64,000 bases of DNA from Curtobacterium sp. Leaf261. GTDB taxonomy: Bacteria; Actinomycetota; Actinomycetes; Actinomycetales; Microbacteriaceae. Every line of letters begins with the position of its first letter. Positions within the stretch are counted from its first letter, which is position 1. The DNA lies in contig NZ_LMMJ01000008.1 of NCBI RefSeq assembly GCF_001422205.1, positions 548,915 to 612,914 on the forward strand, in the 5' to 3' direction. Positions 42,859 to 51,536 of the stretch are shown here, piece by piece. Below the pieces are notes generated by a model, which saw nothing but the letters and a program-made list of their open reading frames with translations, was not told the origin of the DNA and ran no database searches. A program made the translations under genes and the position numbers.

Positions 42859-43962
42859 GTGCAGTTCGGCATCTTCACCGTCGGGGACGTCACCACCGAC
42901 CCGACGACCGGCCACACCCCGAGCGAGGCCGAGCGCATCCGTGCCATGGTCACCATCGCCCAGAAGGCGGAGGAGGTCGGCCTCGACGTCTTTGCCGCGG
43001 GGGAGCACCACAACCCGCCCTTCGTCCCGAGCTCACCGACCACGATGCTCGGGTACATCGCCGCGACGACCGAGCGGATCATCCTCAGTACGTCGACGAC
43101 GCTCATCACGACGAACGACCCGGTGAAGATCGCCGAGGACTACGCGATGCTGCAGCACCTCGCCGACGGCCGGACCGACCTCGTCCTCGGCCGCGGGAAC
43201 ACCGGCCCCGTCTACCCGTGGTTCGGCCAGGACATCCGCCAGGGCGTCAACCTGGCGATCGAGAACTACGCGCTGCTCCGCCGCCTCTGGACCGAGGAGG
43301 TCGTGGACTGGCAGGGCCACTTCCGGACGCCGCTGCAGGGCTTCACGTCGACCCCGCGGCCCCTCGACGGCATCGCCCCGTTCGTCTGGCACGGCTCGAT
43401 CCGCACACCCGAGATCGCTGAGCAGGCCGCGTACTACGGCGACGGCTTCTTCGCGAACCACATCTTCTGGCCCGCGAGCCACACCGCGCAGATGGTCCGC
43501 CTGTACCGCGAGCGCTTCGAGCACCACGGCCACGGCCCGGCCGCGAACGCGATCGTCGGCCTCGGCGGGCAGGTGTTCATGGCGAAGAACTCGCAGGACG
43601 CCGTCCGGCAGTTCCGGCCGTACTTCGACAACGCCCCCGTCTACGGCCACGGCCCGAGCCTCGAGGACTTCACGAGCCAGACGCCGCTCACCGTGGGGAG
43701 CCCGCAGGAGGTCATCGACCGCACCCTCGGCTTCCGCGAGTACGTCGGCGACTACCAGCGCCAGCTGTTCCTGATGGACCACGCGGGCCTGCCGCTCAAG
43801 ACGGTGCTGGAGCAGCTCGACATCCTCGGCGAGGAGGTCGTCCCCGTCCTCCGCAAGGAGTTCGCCGCCCGTCGCGCCGCGGGTGTCCCGGACGCACCGA
43901 CCCATGCATCCCTCGTCGCGGCCGCCCAGGCATCCGCCGTGGCCGAGGAGGTCGCCGCGTGA
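42859..43962 (+). CDS. LLM-class flavin-dependent oxidoreductase (CE1758-like)
   Basis: A 367-residue luciferase-like monooxygenase: TIM-barrel start VQFGIFTVGDVTTDPTTG, the FAAGEHHNPPFVPSSP loop and DLVLGRGNTGPVYPWFGQD. It uses reduced FMN and oxygen on an unknown substrate. The stop overlaps the GTG of the next gene, an FMN reductase that would supply reduced flavin, so the pair forms a two-component monooxygenase of the CE1758/CE1759 type. GTG 42859 has AGGAG 6 bases upstream. The last ~25 residues are Ala-rich. Confidence 0.87.
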   Translation: MQFGIFTVGDVTTDPTTGHTPSEAERIRAMVTIAQKAEEVGLDVFAAGEHHNPPFVPSSPTTMLGYIAATTERIILSTSTTLITTNDPVKIAEDYAMLQHLADGRTDLVLGRGNTGPVYPWFGQDIRQGVNLAIENYALLRRLWTEEVVDWQGHFRTPLQGFTSTPRPLDGIAPFVWHGSIRTPEIAEQAAYYGDGFFANHIFWPASHTAQMVRLYRERFEHHGHGPAANAIVGLGGQVFMAKNSQDAVRQFRPYFDNAPVYGHGPSLEDFTSQTPLTVGSPQEVIDRTLGFREYVGDYQRQLFLMDHAGLPLKTVLEQLDILGEEVVPVLRKEFAARRAAGVPDAPTHASLVAAAQASAVAEEVAA

Positions 43963-44639
43963 CCACCATCGCCGTCGTCTCCGCGGGGCTCTCCGAGCCG
44001 TCGTCGTCCCGTCTGCTCGCCGACCGCCTGGCGGACGCGACCGTGTCCGCGCTGGCCGGGCCGTCCCTCCAGTCCGAGACGTCCGGTGCGTTCCGGACGT
44101 CGGCCGACGGGACGCACCGGACGGGAGGCCCGACCCGCGTCGTGCACGTCGACCTGCGCCCGTTGGCGCACGAGATCACCGACACCATGCTCACCCGGTT
44201 CGCCCCCGCGGCGCTCGGCGCGGCGATCGCCGAGGTCGTGGAGTCCGACGCCGTCGTCTTCGTCGCGCCGGTCTTCACGGCGGGCATGAGCGGTCTCGCG
44301 AAGTCCTTCCTCGACGTCCTGGAGCCGGATGCCCTCGTCGACATGCCGGTGCTCCTCGGGGCGACCGGCGGCTCGGCGCGGCACTCGCTCGCGGTCGACC
44401 ACGGCATGCGCCCGGTGTTCGCCTACCTGCGGGCGGCCGTCGCCCAGACGGCGGTGTTCGCGGCGACGGACGACTGGGGGAGTGCGGAGCATGCGGCGGG
44501 GCTCGAGTCGCGCATCCGGCGTGCCGGCGAGGACCTCGCACACGGGGTCCGGACCTCACGACGCCGGGCGGTCTCGGCGCCGGACGCATCGCCGACCGTC
44601 ACCGACTTCGGCAGCCTGCTCGACGCGCTCGGCACCTAG
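43959..44639 (+). CDS. NAD(P)H-dependent FMN reductase (CE1759-like)
   Basis: A 226-residue flavodoxin-fold reductase. The FMN-binding start is VVSAGLSEPSSSRLLADRLAD, and later blocks are VVFVAPVFTAGMSGLAKSFLDVLEPDAL, LLGATGGSARHSLAVDHGMRPVFAYLRA, all as in the CE1759 family. It should deliver reduced FMN to the LLM oxidoreductase encoded just before it (GTGA overlap). Oddly, residues ~34-60 (from GPSLQSETSG to GGPTR) come from a palindromic repeat inserted in frame between the first helix and the strand VVHVDLRPLAHEITD; the relatives I recall run straight through. Confidence 0.87.
   Translation: MTTIAVVSAGLSEPSSSRLLADRLADATVSALAGPSLQSETSGAFRTSADGTHRTGGPTRVVHVDLRPLAHEITDTMLTRFAPAALGAAIAEVVESDAVVFVAPVFTAGMSGLAKSFLDVLEPDALVDMPVLLGATGGSARHSLAVDHGMRPVFAYLRAAVAQTAVFAATDDWGSAEHAAGLESRIRRAGEDLAHGVRTSRRRAVSAPDASPTVTDFGSLLDALGT
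44058..44140. repeat. palindromic element inserted in the FMN reductase gene
   Basis: Outer arms CCTCCAGTCCG (44066-44076) and CGGACGGGAGG (44118-44128) match the intergenic CTGGAGG family. Inside is a perfect 9-bp stem, GACGTCCGG (44078-44086) with CCGGACGTC (44093-44101). The element keeps the reading frame and adds roughly 27 residues. Confidence 0.8.
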
Positions 44640-44694
44640 TCGACGCCCGCACTCGGCCCGTGGGCGCGTCGGACCGGCCGAGCCGCCAGTCGGC

Positions 44695-45942
44695 TCAGTA
44701 CCAGTGCGGGTTGACGCTCATCTCGTGGTTCCACGCCCCGCACGGGGTGCCGTAGGAGCTCTTGATGTACGCCAGGCCCCAGTCGATCTGGGTGTCCTGG
44801 TTGGTCAGCCAGTCCGCGCCGGCGGCCGCCATCTTGCGCGCCGGGAGCGCCTGCGGGATGCCGTACGCGCCGCTCGAGGAGTTCAGGGCGTTCGCGCGCC
44901 AGCCGGACTCCTGCGTCCAGAGCGACACGAGGCAGGACATCTGGTCCTGGCCCCAGCCGTGTGCGGCGAGCTGTGAGCTGGCGTAGGCCTTCGCCCCGGC
45001 CGGGTCGACGGTCACCCCGCTCGGGTCCGGGTAGGAGCTCCCGCCGCCGCCGCCCGACGAGGCGACGGACGTGGTCCTGGCGCGGTTGGCCTCGGCGATC
45101 GCCGCGGCCTGGTTCGCCCGTGCGACCGCTGCGGCCTGCGCGGCGACCGCCTGGCCCACGGCGTACTGCTGTTCGACGTTCGCGGTGGTGTCCTTCAACG
45201 ACGCGAGCTGGGAGTAGAGCTCGTCGCTGTGGCTCTTCGTCGTCGCCACCGCGGACTTCGCGGAGGCCTCCGCCTGGTCCGCCGACCGCGATGCCGACTC
45301 GGCCGCTGCGGCGAGGGACTTCCGGGCGCCCTCGGCACGGGCGGCCTGCTCGTGCAGCGACGTGGCGGTGTTCGCGGCGACCGACGCGTCGCTCATCACG
45401 CCTGCCCACGTGGTGGACAGCTGGTCGAGCGTGCCGAGCTGGTAGAGCAGGTCCTGCGGCTTGTCCGACCCGACGATCCTGGTCGTCACGGTGTCGGTGT
45501 CACCCGACCGGTAGAGGCGCGCGGCGAGCTGGCCTGCACGGTCCTTCGCACGCTCGGCGGTCTCGGACGCGACGCGGGCCTTGGCGGTGAGGTCGTCGGC
45601 GGTCTGCGTCGCGGCCTGGAGCTGAGCGTCGGCCTCGGCGGCAGCGGCGCTCGCGGTCAGGGCCTCGGACGACTTCTGCGCCGCGGTCGCCTGGAGTCCC
45701 GCGAGCGCGTCCTGGACACGGCCGACCTCGGCCTGCGTGGCCGCCTCGTTGCCCTTCGCCGCCTGCACGTCCGACCACGACGGGTAGTCGACCGCCTGCG
45801 CGGGAGCGGCCGCGGAGAACGGGTTCACGAGCGACGCGAGCAGTCCGCCGGCGGCGACGATCGTCATGACGACCGTTCCGCGGCGCCGACGTCGGGACGC
45901 ACGCGACGAGGACGCGGCACGCGTGGTGAGGGAGTGACGCAT
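44695..45942 (-). CDS. secreted coiled-coil protein with lytic-transglycosylase-like domain
   Basis: A 415-residue exported protein. A basic N-terminus ([11 protein letters not shown]) and signal ([27 protein letters not shown]) precede about 230 residues of Ala-rich coiled coil ([16 protein letters not shown], similar to peptidoglycan-hydrolase regulators). A Gly/Ser linker and a C-terminal domain with [26 protein letters not shown] follow, where the Glu is the catalytic type of a lysozyme-like/SLT fold. It probably acts on or organises peptidoglycan outside the membrane. ATG 45942 follows TACCCT by 6 bases and is likely leaderless. Confidence 0.8.
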   Translation of the reverse strand: MRHSLTTRAASSSRASRRRRRGTVVMTIVAAGGLLASLVNPFSAAAPAQAVDYPSWSDVQAAKGNEAATQAEVGRVQDALAGLQATAAQKSSEALTASAAAAEADAQLQAATQTADDLTAKARVASETAERAKDRAGQLAARLYRSGDTDTVTTRIVGSDKPQDLLYQLGTLDQLSTTWAGVMSDASVAANTATSLHEQAARAEGARKSLAAAAESASRSADQAEASAKSAVATTKSHSDELYSQLASLKDTTANVEQQYAVGQAVAAQAAAVARANQAAAIAEANRARTTSVASSGGGGGSSYPDPSGVTVDPAGAKAYASSQLAAHGWGQDQMSCLVSLWTQESGWRANALNSSSGAYGIPQALPARKMAAAGADWLTNQDTQIDWGLAYIKSSYGTPCGAWNHEMSVNPHWY

Positions 45943-45948
45943 GGGGTC

Positions 45949-45954
45949 AGGGTA
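45949..45954 (-). promoter_or_regulatory. -10 TACCCT, leaderless transglycosylase-like start
   Basis: TACCCT on the minus strand is followed after 6 bases (GACCCC) by ATG 45942. Confidence 0.6.
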
Positions 45955-46031
45955 GCCGTGCCGTCGATGAACCTCCGGAGCGCCTCGCGCGTGTCCGGTG
46001 GTCGATCCCCGGTCGGCGAGGCCTCGGATGG

Positions 46032-46317
46032 TAGAGTTCTGGCGTCGGCGGACCATCGTTCGCCCTCACGTACCACCACAAGCAACACCATTCGAGCAGG
46101 CCGGCACGAAGCTGGTCATCGGTGGTGGCATCCGGAACCGGTGTCCGTGTGCTTCTACTGCTGGCCAGGCATGCGTCCCGCGTCGTGTGGGAGCGCACGT
46201 GCACGCAACGTGTCCTCGACAACCGCCCTGCCTCGAGTGGCTCCGGCGCCGACACCGGCGCCTGGCACACCGAGCGCGCATTCCCCGCGCGCACATGGAG
46301 CACAAGGAGGCACCCTT
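46032..46317 (+). ncRNA. long structured pnp leader (Actino-pnp candidate)
   Basis: A TAGAGT -10 at 46032-46037 implies a ~270-base 5' leader before pnp. Near its end are two hairpins: GGCGCC/GGCGCC (46245-46262) and GCGCGC/GCGCGC (46274-46292), the latter 12 bases before the AAGGAGG ribosome binding site. Actinobacterial pnp genes are known to carry a conserved leader motif (Actino-pnp). I cannot run the covariance model, so the identity is a proposal by position and size. Confidence 0.4.
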
Positions 46318-48609
46318 TTGGAGGGTCCCGAGATCAAGTTCGCCGAGGCAGTGATCGACAACGGTCGCTTCGGCACCCGCACCGTCCGCTTCGAGACCGG
46401 CCGGCTCGCGCAGCAGGCCCAGGGCGCGGTCGCCGCGTACCTCGACGAGGAGACGATGCTGCTGAGCGCGACGAGCGCCGGCAAGCACCCGCGTGAAGGC
46501 TTCGACTTCTTCCCGCTGACGGTCGACGTCGAGGAGCGTTCCTACGCCGCCGGCAAGATCCCCGGCTCGTTCTTCCGCCGCGAAGGCCGACCGAGCACCG
46601 AGGCGATCCTCGTCTGCCGTCTCATCGACCGGCCGCTGCGCCCGTCGTTCGTCGACGGTCTCCGCAACGAGGTCCAGATCGTCATCACCGTCCTGAGCAT
46701 CGCTCCGGGCGAGTTCTACGACGCGCTCGCGATCAACGCCGCATCCGCGTCCACGCAGATTTCCGGTCTGCCGTTCTCCGGCCCGATCGCCGGTGTCCGC
46801 CTCGCCCTCATCCCGGGCAACGGCGGCACGGCCGACCAGTGGGTCGCGTTCCCGACCGTCACGCAGCTCGAGGAGGCCGTCTTCGACCTCACCGTGGCCG
46901 GCCGTGTCGTCACGGACGACGCCGGCAACGAGGACGTGGCGATCATGATGGTCGAGGCCGAGGCCACCGAGCAGGCATGGGGTCTCATCCAGGGCGGTGC
47001 GACCAAGCCCGACGAGGCCGTCGTCGCGCAGGGCCTCGAGGCGGCGAAGCCGTTCCTCAAGCTCCTCGTCGAGGCCCAGGCCGAGATGGCTGCCCAGTCG
47101 GCCAAGGAGATCCAGGACTACCCGGTCTTCCTGCCCTACACGGACGAGGTCTACAAGGTCGTCGAGGACGCCGCGCTCACCGAGCTCGGCGACGTCTACA
47201 AGATCGCTGCGAAGATCGAGCGCCAGGATGCCGACGACGCTCTGAAGGCACGCGTCAAGGACGCCGTCGCGGCCAAGGTCACCGCCGGGGAGCTCCCCGC
47301 CGAAGCCAACGGCCAGGTGTCCGGTGCCTACAAGTCGGTGACCAAGAAGGTCGTCCGCGGCCGGATCCTCACCGAGCAGGTCCGCATGGACGGCCGCGGC
47401 CTGGCGGACATCCGTCCGCTCGACGCCGAGGTCGCCGTGATCCCGCGTGTGCACGGTTCCGCGATCTTCCAGCGCGGTGAGACCCAGATCCTGGGCGTCA
47501 CCACGCTGAACATGCTCAAGATGGAGCAGCAGATCGACTCCCTGAGCCCGGTCACCAAGAAGCGCTACCTGCACCACTACAACTTCCCGCCCTACTCGAC
47601 CGGTGAGACCGGCCGGGTCGGTTCGCCGAAGCGTCGCGAGATCGGGCACGGCTTCCTCGCCGAGCGCGCCCTCGTGCCGGTGCTGCCGTCGCGCGAGGAG
47701 TTCCCGTACGCCATCCGTCAGGTGTCTGAGGCCCTCGGGTCGAACGGCTCCACCTCGATGGGTTCCGTCTGCGCCTCGACGCTGTCGCTCCTCAACGCCG
47801 GTGTGCCGCTGCGCGCCCCGGTCGCGGGCATCGCGATGGGCCTCGTCTCGGACACCGTCGACGGCCAGACCCGCTACGCGGCGCTGACCGACATCCTCGG
47901 AGCCGAGGACGCCCTCGGTGACATGGACTTCAAGGTCGCCGGCACGAGCGAGTTCGTCACGGCGATCCAGCTCGACACGAAGCTCGACGGCATCCCGTCG
48001 TCGGTCCTCGACGCCGCGCTCAAGCAGGCCAAGGAGGCCCGCTCGGCCATCCTCGGCGTGCTGACCGAGGCGATCGACGCCCCCGACGAGATGGCCGACA
48101 CCGCGCCGCGCGTCATCAGCGTCCAGATCCCCGTCGACAAGATCGGCGAGCTGATCGGCCCGAAGGGCAAGACGATCAACGGGATCCAGGACGAGACCGG
48201 CGCCGACATCTCGATCGAGGACAACGGCACCGTGTACATCGGCGCCGTCGACGGTCCGTCCGCCGAGGCCGCGCGTGCGCAGGTCAACGCGATCGCGAAC
48301 CCGACGAACCCGGAGATCGGGGACCAGTTCCTCGGCACGGTCGTCAAGATCGCGACGTTCGGTGCCTTCGTCTCGCTGCTCCCGGGTCGCGACGGTCTGC
48401 TCCACGTCTCCGAGGTGCGGAAGCTCGCCGGCGGCAAGCGGGTCGAGAACGTCGAGGACGTCCTGGGCGTCGGCCAGAAGATCCTGGTCGAGGTCACCAA
48501 GGTGGACGACCGCGGCAAGCTCTCGCTCGCCCCGGTGGTCGCCGACGAGGCCGACACCGACTCGAGCGCAGCGACCGAGGAGTCTGAGGACCTGACGGTC
48601 CAGAGCTGA
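46318..48609 (+). CDS. pnp: polyribonucleotide nucleotidyltransferase (PNPase)
   Basis: A 763-residue PNPase, the phosphate-using 3'-5' exoribonuclease of RNA decay. It has two RNase PH domains; the second carries the active-site loop [13 protein letters not shown] and [16 protein letters not shown] domain ([21 protein letters not shown]) and a C-terminal S1 domain ([28 protein letters not shown]) follow. Translation starts at TTG 46318: AAGGAGG lies 7 bases upstream and relatives begin with [16 protein letters not shown], which this codon reproduces. Leader length suggests post-transcriptional control, as known for pnp elsewhere. Confidence 0.97.
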   Translation: MEGPEIKFAEAVIDNGRFGTRTVRFETGRLAQQAQGAVAAYLDEETMLLSATSAGKHPREGFDFFPLTVDVEERSYAAGKIPGSFFRREGRPSTEAILVCRLIDRPLRPSFVDGLRNEVQIVITVLSIAPGEFYDALAINAASASTQISGLPFSGPIAGVRLALIPGNGGTADQWVAFPTVTQLEEAVFDLTVAGRVVTDDAGNEDVAIMMVEAEATEQAWGLIQGGATKPDEAVVAQGLEAAKPFLKLLVEAQAEMAAQSAKEIQDYPVFLPYTDEVYKVVEDAALTELGDVYKIAAKIERQDADDALKARVKDAVAAKVTAGELPAEANGQVSGAYKSVTKKVVRGRILTEQVRMDGRGLADIRPLDAEVAVIPRVHGSAIFQRGETQILGVTTLNMLKMEQQIDSLSPVTKKRYLHHYNFPPYSTGETGRVGSPKRREIGHGFLAERALVPVLPSREEFPYAIRQVSEALGSNGSTSMGSVCASTLSLLNAGVPLRAPVAGIAMGLVSDTVDGQTRYAALTDILGAEDALGDMDFKVAGTSEFVTAIQLDTKLDGIPSSVLDAALKQAKEARSAILGVLTEAIDAPDEMADTAPRVISVQIPVDKIGELIGPKGKTINGIQDETGADISIEDNGTVYIGAVDGPSAEAARAQVNAIANPTNPEIGDQFLGTVVKIATFGAFVSLLPGRDGLLHVSEVRKLAGGKRVENVEDVLGVGQKILVEVTKVDDRGKLSLAPVVADEADTDSSAATEESEDLTVQS

Positions 48610-48624
48610 TCGCTCCCGTACGGC

Positions 48625-48658
48625 AACGGCCGCTCACCCCTCGGGGTGGGCGGCCGTT
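48625..48658 (+). terminator. pnp terminator hairpin
   Basis: AACGGCCGC (48625-48633) and GCGGCCGTT (48650-48658) enclose a further CACCCC/GGGGTG stem, 16 bases after the pnp stop. Confidence 0.85.
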
Positions 48659-48674
48659 CCGCGTTGCTGGCGGC

Positions 48675-48754
48675 GGGTGTTCTGAACACGGGCGTCCGCG
48701 GTGAACACGCGGATCGGCGGGTTCGTGATGGACGAGGGTGTTCAGAACACGGGC
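48675..48754. repeat. direct pair of GTGTTC(T/A)GAACAC palindromes
   Basis: GGGTGTTCTGAACACGGGC (48675-48693) and GGGTGTTCAGAACACGGGC (48736-48754) differ by one base. Each is itself nearly palindromic, and a shorter GTGAACAC lies between them. The element sits between the pnp terminator and the converging ybhB-like gene. Confidence 0.8.
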
Positions 48755-48773
48755 CGCGACGCGTCGGGACGGG

Positions 48774-49295
48774 TCAGGACGCCGGCGTCTCCTGCGTGCC
48801 CATCAGCTGCGCGCGTCCGACGAGGTGCTCTCGGAGCATGAAGCCGACGACCGCGGGCGTCGCGTCCGCGGGGACCTCGAGGGTCGGCACGTCGAGGGCG
48901 CTCACCGTGAAGAAGTAGCGGTGCGAGCCGTGTCCGGCCGGGGGAGCGGCACCGAGGAAGGTGTCGGTGCCGTACTCGTTGCGGCGCCGGGTCGAGCCGT
49001 CGGGCAGCGTCCCCGTGCCGGCCCCGGCGTCGAGCGAGGTCACCGACGCGGGGATGTCCGACACCGCCCAGTGCCAGAACCCGGACCCGGTCGGGGCATC
49101 GGGATCGTAGGCGGTGAGCACGAAGCTCTTCGTCGACTCGGGTGCGCCGGACCACTGCAGCGCAGGGGAGCGGTCGGACCCGCCGACGTCAGCCCCGCGT
49201 GCGGAGGTCGGGAGGACATCGCCGTCCGCGAAGTCCGGACTGGTCAGGGTGAAGGTGGGCACCTCGGGGAGGCGCCAGTTGGGGTCGTTGGTCAT
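48774..49295 (-). CDS. YbhB/YbcL (PEBP/RKIP-like) protein
   Basis: A 173-residue phosphatidylethanolamine-binding-protein fold. The anion-binding pocket motifs are visible: LQWSGAPESTKSFVLTAYDPDAPTGSGFWHWAVSDIP, then APPAGHGSHRYFFTVSALD. Bacterial members have no settled function. There is no signal peptide, so it is cytoplasmic. ATG 49295 follows TTGGCT by 7 bases and has no ribosome binding site. Confidence 0.9.
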   Translation of the reverse strand: MTNDPNWRLPEVPTFTLTSPDFADGDVLPTSARGADVGGSDRSPALQWSGAPESTKSFVLTAYDPDAPTGSGFWHWAVSDIPASVTSLDAGAGTGTLPDGSTRRRNEYGTDTFLGAAPPAGHGSHRYFFTVSALDVPTLEVPADATPAVVGFMLREHLVGRAQLMGTQETPAS

Positions 49296-49302
49296 GCCGA
49301 CA

Positions 49303-49308
49303 AGCCAA
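49303..49308 (-). promoter_or_regulatory. -10 type TTGGCT, leaderless ybhB-like start
   Basis: TTGGCT on the minus strand is followed after 7 bases (TGTCGGC) by ATG 49295. Confidence 0.5.
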
Positions 49309-49325
49309 CACCGGTGACCAGGACA

Positions 49326-49369
49326 CGGACTGGAGGCGCGGTGCGGGCCCGCACCGCGCCTCCAGTCCG
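49326..49369. terminator. perfect 44-bp CTGGAGG-family palindrome
   Basis: CGGACTGGAGGCGCGGTGC plus GGG is followed directly by its full complement, with no mismatch and no loop. It lies 20 bp after the ferritin-like gene stop and ahead of the ybhB-like promoter, where it can terminate the former. It is the cleanest member of the family. Confidence 0.9.
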
Positions 49370-49389
49370 GTGGACCGTGGGTCCGCCGG

Positions 49390-50334
49390 TCAGCTGGTCG
49401 CGCTGCCCGGGTTCCCGCTCGCGACGATGGCGCCGTTCACGCCGGCCGGGAAGAAGCCGCCCTTGTCGATCTGGTTCGGCGTCAGGTAGACGACGTTCAG
49501 CACGCGCTCCGCGGTCCGGCCGAACGCGATGCTGTTCGCGTCGGTCGGCACGAGGTTCGTGACGCCGTTCATCGTGATGCCCTGGTCGTCGTCGGTCGGG
49601 CCGTCGAGCGAGTCACGGGCGTCCGAGATCTTGTTCGCCGGAGCTGCGAGCCCCTTGCTGCTGAGCGTGGCACGGATGATGCCGGCGTGGTAGGCCTCGA
49701 CCGCGAGGATGCCGGCCGCCGCACCGAGGTACGTCTTGTTGTAGATGAGCGGTGCCGCACCCTTGTACGCGGTGACGCCGACGTCCTCGAAGATGTACGC
49801 ACCGAGCAGGAAGTTCTCGTCGCTCGCGAACGGGTCGAACGTGCCTCCGGCCGGGATCACCCCAGCGGCGGCGGCGGCGGCGCTGAAGCTGGTCTGCAGA
49901 TCGATCTGCGGACGGGAGACCTTCGCCCCGCTCAGCGCCTTGCGGAGGAAGGCGACGTGGGCCTTCTCATCGGCGGCGATCTCGGTCGCGATCGCCTTGA
50001 CGGCGGCCGACTTCCACGGGACCGCGTGTCCACCGACGACACCGCCCTGCGGGTCGATCCCGTCGACCATGTTCGAGGGGAGGCCCGTGCCGTACACGGC
50101 GCGGAGGTAGAACTCGGCCTCGAGGTACTCGAGGTTGAGCGCGAAGTTGAGGATCGCCGCGTCGGACACGGCGCCGTCCTCCTCCGGCGAGGCGAACGCG
50201 GGGGCGGCAGCGCCGAGGGCGGCGACACCGACCCCGACCCCGGTGATGCCGGCGGCGGTGAGGAAGCGCCGCCGATCGAGGGGGTTCTCGGCGCTCCGGT
50301 CGATGGCAGCGTTGATGAATCGTTTGTCGAACAT
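49390..50334 (-). CDS. Tat-exported ferritin-like domain protein
   Basis: A 314-residue protein. A twin-arginine signal ([32 protein letters not shown]) predicts export in folded form. The mature part is a Ferritin_2-type four-helix domain with Glu/His pairs in [31 protein letters not shown] and [14 protein letters not shown] that could hold a di-iron centre. Relatives include desiccation- and stress-related (Rds1-like) proteins. ATG 50334 is preferred since CAAGGA lies 6-7 bases upstream; ATG 50349 is also in frame. The TetR gene lies just upstream on the same strand, and regulation by it is possible. Confidence 0.87.
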   Translation of the reverse strand: MFDKRFINAAIDRSAENPLDRRRFLTAAGITGVGVGVAALGAAAPAFASPEEDGAVSDAAILNFALNLEYLEAEFYLRAVYGTGLPSNMVDGIDPQGGVVGGHAVPWKSAAVKAIATEIAADEKAHVAFLRKALSGAKVSRPQIDLQTSFSAAAAAAGVIPAGGTFDPFASDENFLLGAYIFEDVGVTAYKGAAPLIYNKTYLGAAAGILAVEAYHAGIIRATLSSKGLAAPANKISDARDSLDGPTDDDQGITMNGVTNLVPTDANSIAFGRTAERVLNVVYLTPNQIDKGGFFPAGVNGAIVASGNPGSATS

Positions 50335-50458
50335 CGTGGTTCCTTGCATGGTGAATGCAGCACGGGGTCCGAGCCGACTGGACTCGTCTCCAGGGAGGGA
50401 CGACCAGGGTGGGGCGGCGGGGATCGGATCGGTGGGAGGCCGATCGTGCCTTGAAGGT

Positions 50459-50476
50459 ACCCCCGGAACGGGGGGT
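50459..50476. terminator. short GC hairpin downstream of tetR
   Basis: ACCCCC (50459-50464) and GGGGGGT (50470-50476) pair around a GGAAC loop, 27 bases after the tetR stop in the reading direction. It may separate tetR from the ferritin-like gene. Confidence 0.5.
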
Positions 50477-50502
50477 TGCCTAGTGAATTCTGCGGAACCT
50501 AC

Positions 50503-51258
50503 CTAGACGCGCGGGCCGACCACACGGTCGACCACGCGACCGAGTGCTGCTGTCGCGGCGATGGAGTCGCCCGCGTACGCACCGACCATCGCGCCGTCAC
50601 GGGCGAGCATGAGCTCGTCGGCACCGTCGCCGGGCAGTGCGTGACCGGACTCCTGGAGCAGGTCGGCGAGTCGTTCGGTGTACCAGTCGCGGTGCATGGC
50701 GACGACCTCGCGGACGGGGCTCCTGGCGTCGTGGTACTCGGCGGCGGCGTTCAGGAACGCGCAGCCGCGGAACCCGGGCTCACCGGTCTGCTTGATGACC
50801 GCGTCGACCCAGTCGTGGATCGCGGTGTCCGCGTCCGGGGCCTCGGCGATGATCGTCTCCAGCAGGGTGACGACCTGCTCGTGTCCGGACCGGATGTAGG
50901 CCAGGATCAGGTTGTCCTTGGACCCGTAGTGCTTGTAGAACGTGGCCTTCGTGACGCTCGCCTCGGAGATCAGGCGGTCGACGCCGACCCCATGGATGCC
51001 CTCTTCGTAGAACAGGCGTGCGGCCGTGTCGAGGATGCGGACCTTCGCTCCGGCGCGCGGCTGTGCGGCTCCGGACGCGGCGGCGCCGACCGGGTTGTCG
51101 TCCGACGGGGGGCCCGCGACACCGGAGCGGAGAGCAGAGCTCGACCCGTCCGGTGCCGCGGTGTTCGGTGCCTGGCCGCCGTCGGCCTGTGCCTGATCCC
51201 GCGAGGGGACCTGTCCCAGGAGGTGCTGGACGGCCGGTTGGGGGGAATCGACCGTCAC
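50503..51258 (-). CDS. TetR-family regulator with long N-terminal extension
   Basis: A 251-residue repressor-type protein. The DNA-binding helix-turn-helix is RILDTAARLFYEEGIHGVGVDRLISEASVTKATFYKHYGSKDNLILAYI. A helical ligand-binding domain with a QTGEPGFRGCAFLNAAAEY motif follows, as in the YcdC/TetR_C-type regulators. About 70 residues of Pro/Ala/Gln-rich disordered sequence precede the HTH, unusual for TetR proteins. GTG 51258 is supported by AAGGAG 7 bases upstream; a later start would shorten the extension. An inverted repeat in its own promoter suggests autoregulation. Confidence 0.87.
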   Translation of the reverse strand: MTVDSPQPAVQHLLGQVPSRDQAQADGGQAPNTAAPDGSSSALRSGVAGPPSDDNPVGAAASGAAQPRAGAKVRILDTAARLFYEEGIHGVGVDRLISEASVTKATFYKHYGSKDNLILAYIRSGHEQVVTLLETIIAEAPDADTAIHDWVDAVIKQTGEPGFRGCAFLNAAAEYHDARSPVREVVAMHRDWYTERLADLLQESGHALPGDGADELMLARDGAMVGAYAGDSIAATAALGRVVDRVVGPRV

Positions 51259-51381
51259 AGCGTGGCTCCTTGGGACATCTCGGCTGTGCACGACACTGCG
51301 GGGGGACTGTGTCGTGCCAGGACTCGAGTGTCCAGGCGCCGACGGATCGGCATCTAGGGGGGCTGCCGATCCGTTGTTGAA

Positions 51382-51422
51382 ACTGTACCACATGGAGGAC
51401 AGACAGACACGTCGGTCTGTCC
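51382..51422 (-). promoter_or_regulatory. tetR promoter with inverted-repeat operator
   Basis: On the minus strand a TACAGT -10 (51382-51387) lies just downstream of an inverted repeat, GGACAGAC (51397-51404) and GTCTGTCC (51415-51422), which covers the -35 position. TetR-type repressors bind such sites in their own control regions. The M16 peptidase promoter begins ~100 bases away on the other strand and could be affected. Confidence 0.55.
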
Positions 51423-51523
51423 CCATCAGCTGCACCCCACTTCGGGGGTCGTGCGCGAGGACGGTGCTCGTCGGGAGTTCTCCACAGGTCGTCCGGTTCC
51501 TGACCGGGGCGACCGGGGGTCGG

Positions 51524-51529
51524 TAGGCT
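51524..51529 (+). promoter_or_regulatory. -10 TAGGCT, leaderless M16 peptidase start
   Basis: TAGGCT is followed after 7 bases (CGTCACG) by ATG 51537, with no ribosome binding site. Confidence 0.65.
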
Positions 51530-51536
51530 CGTCACG

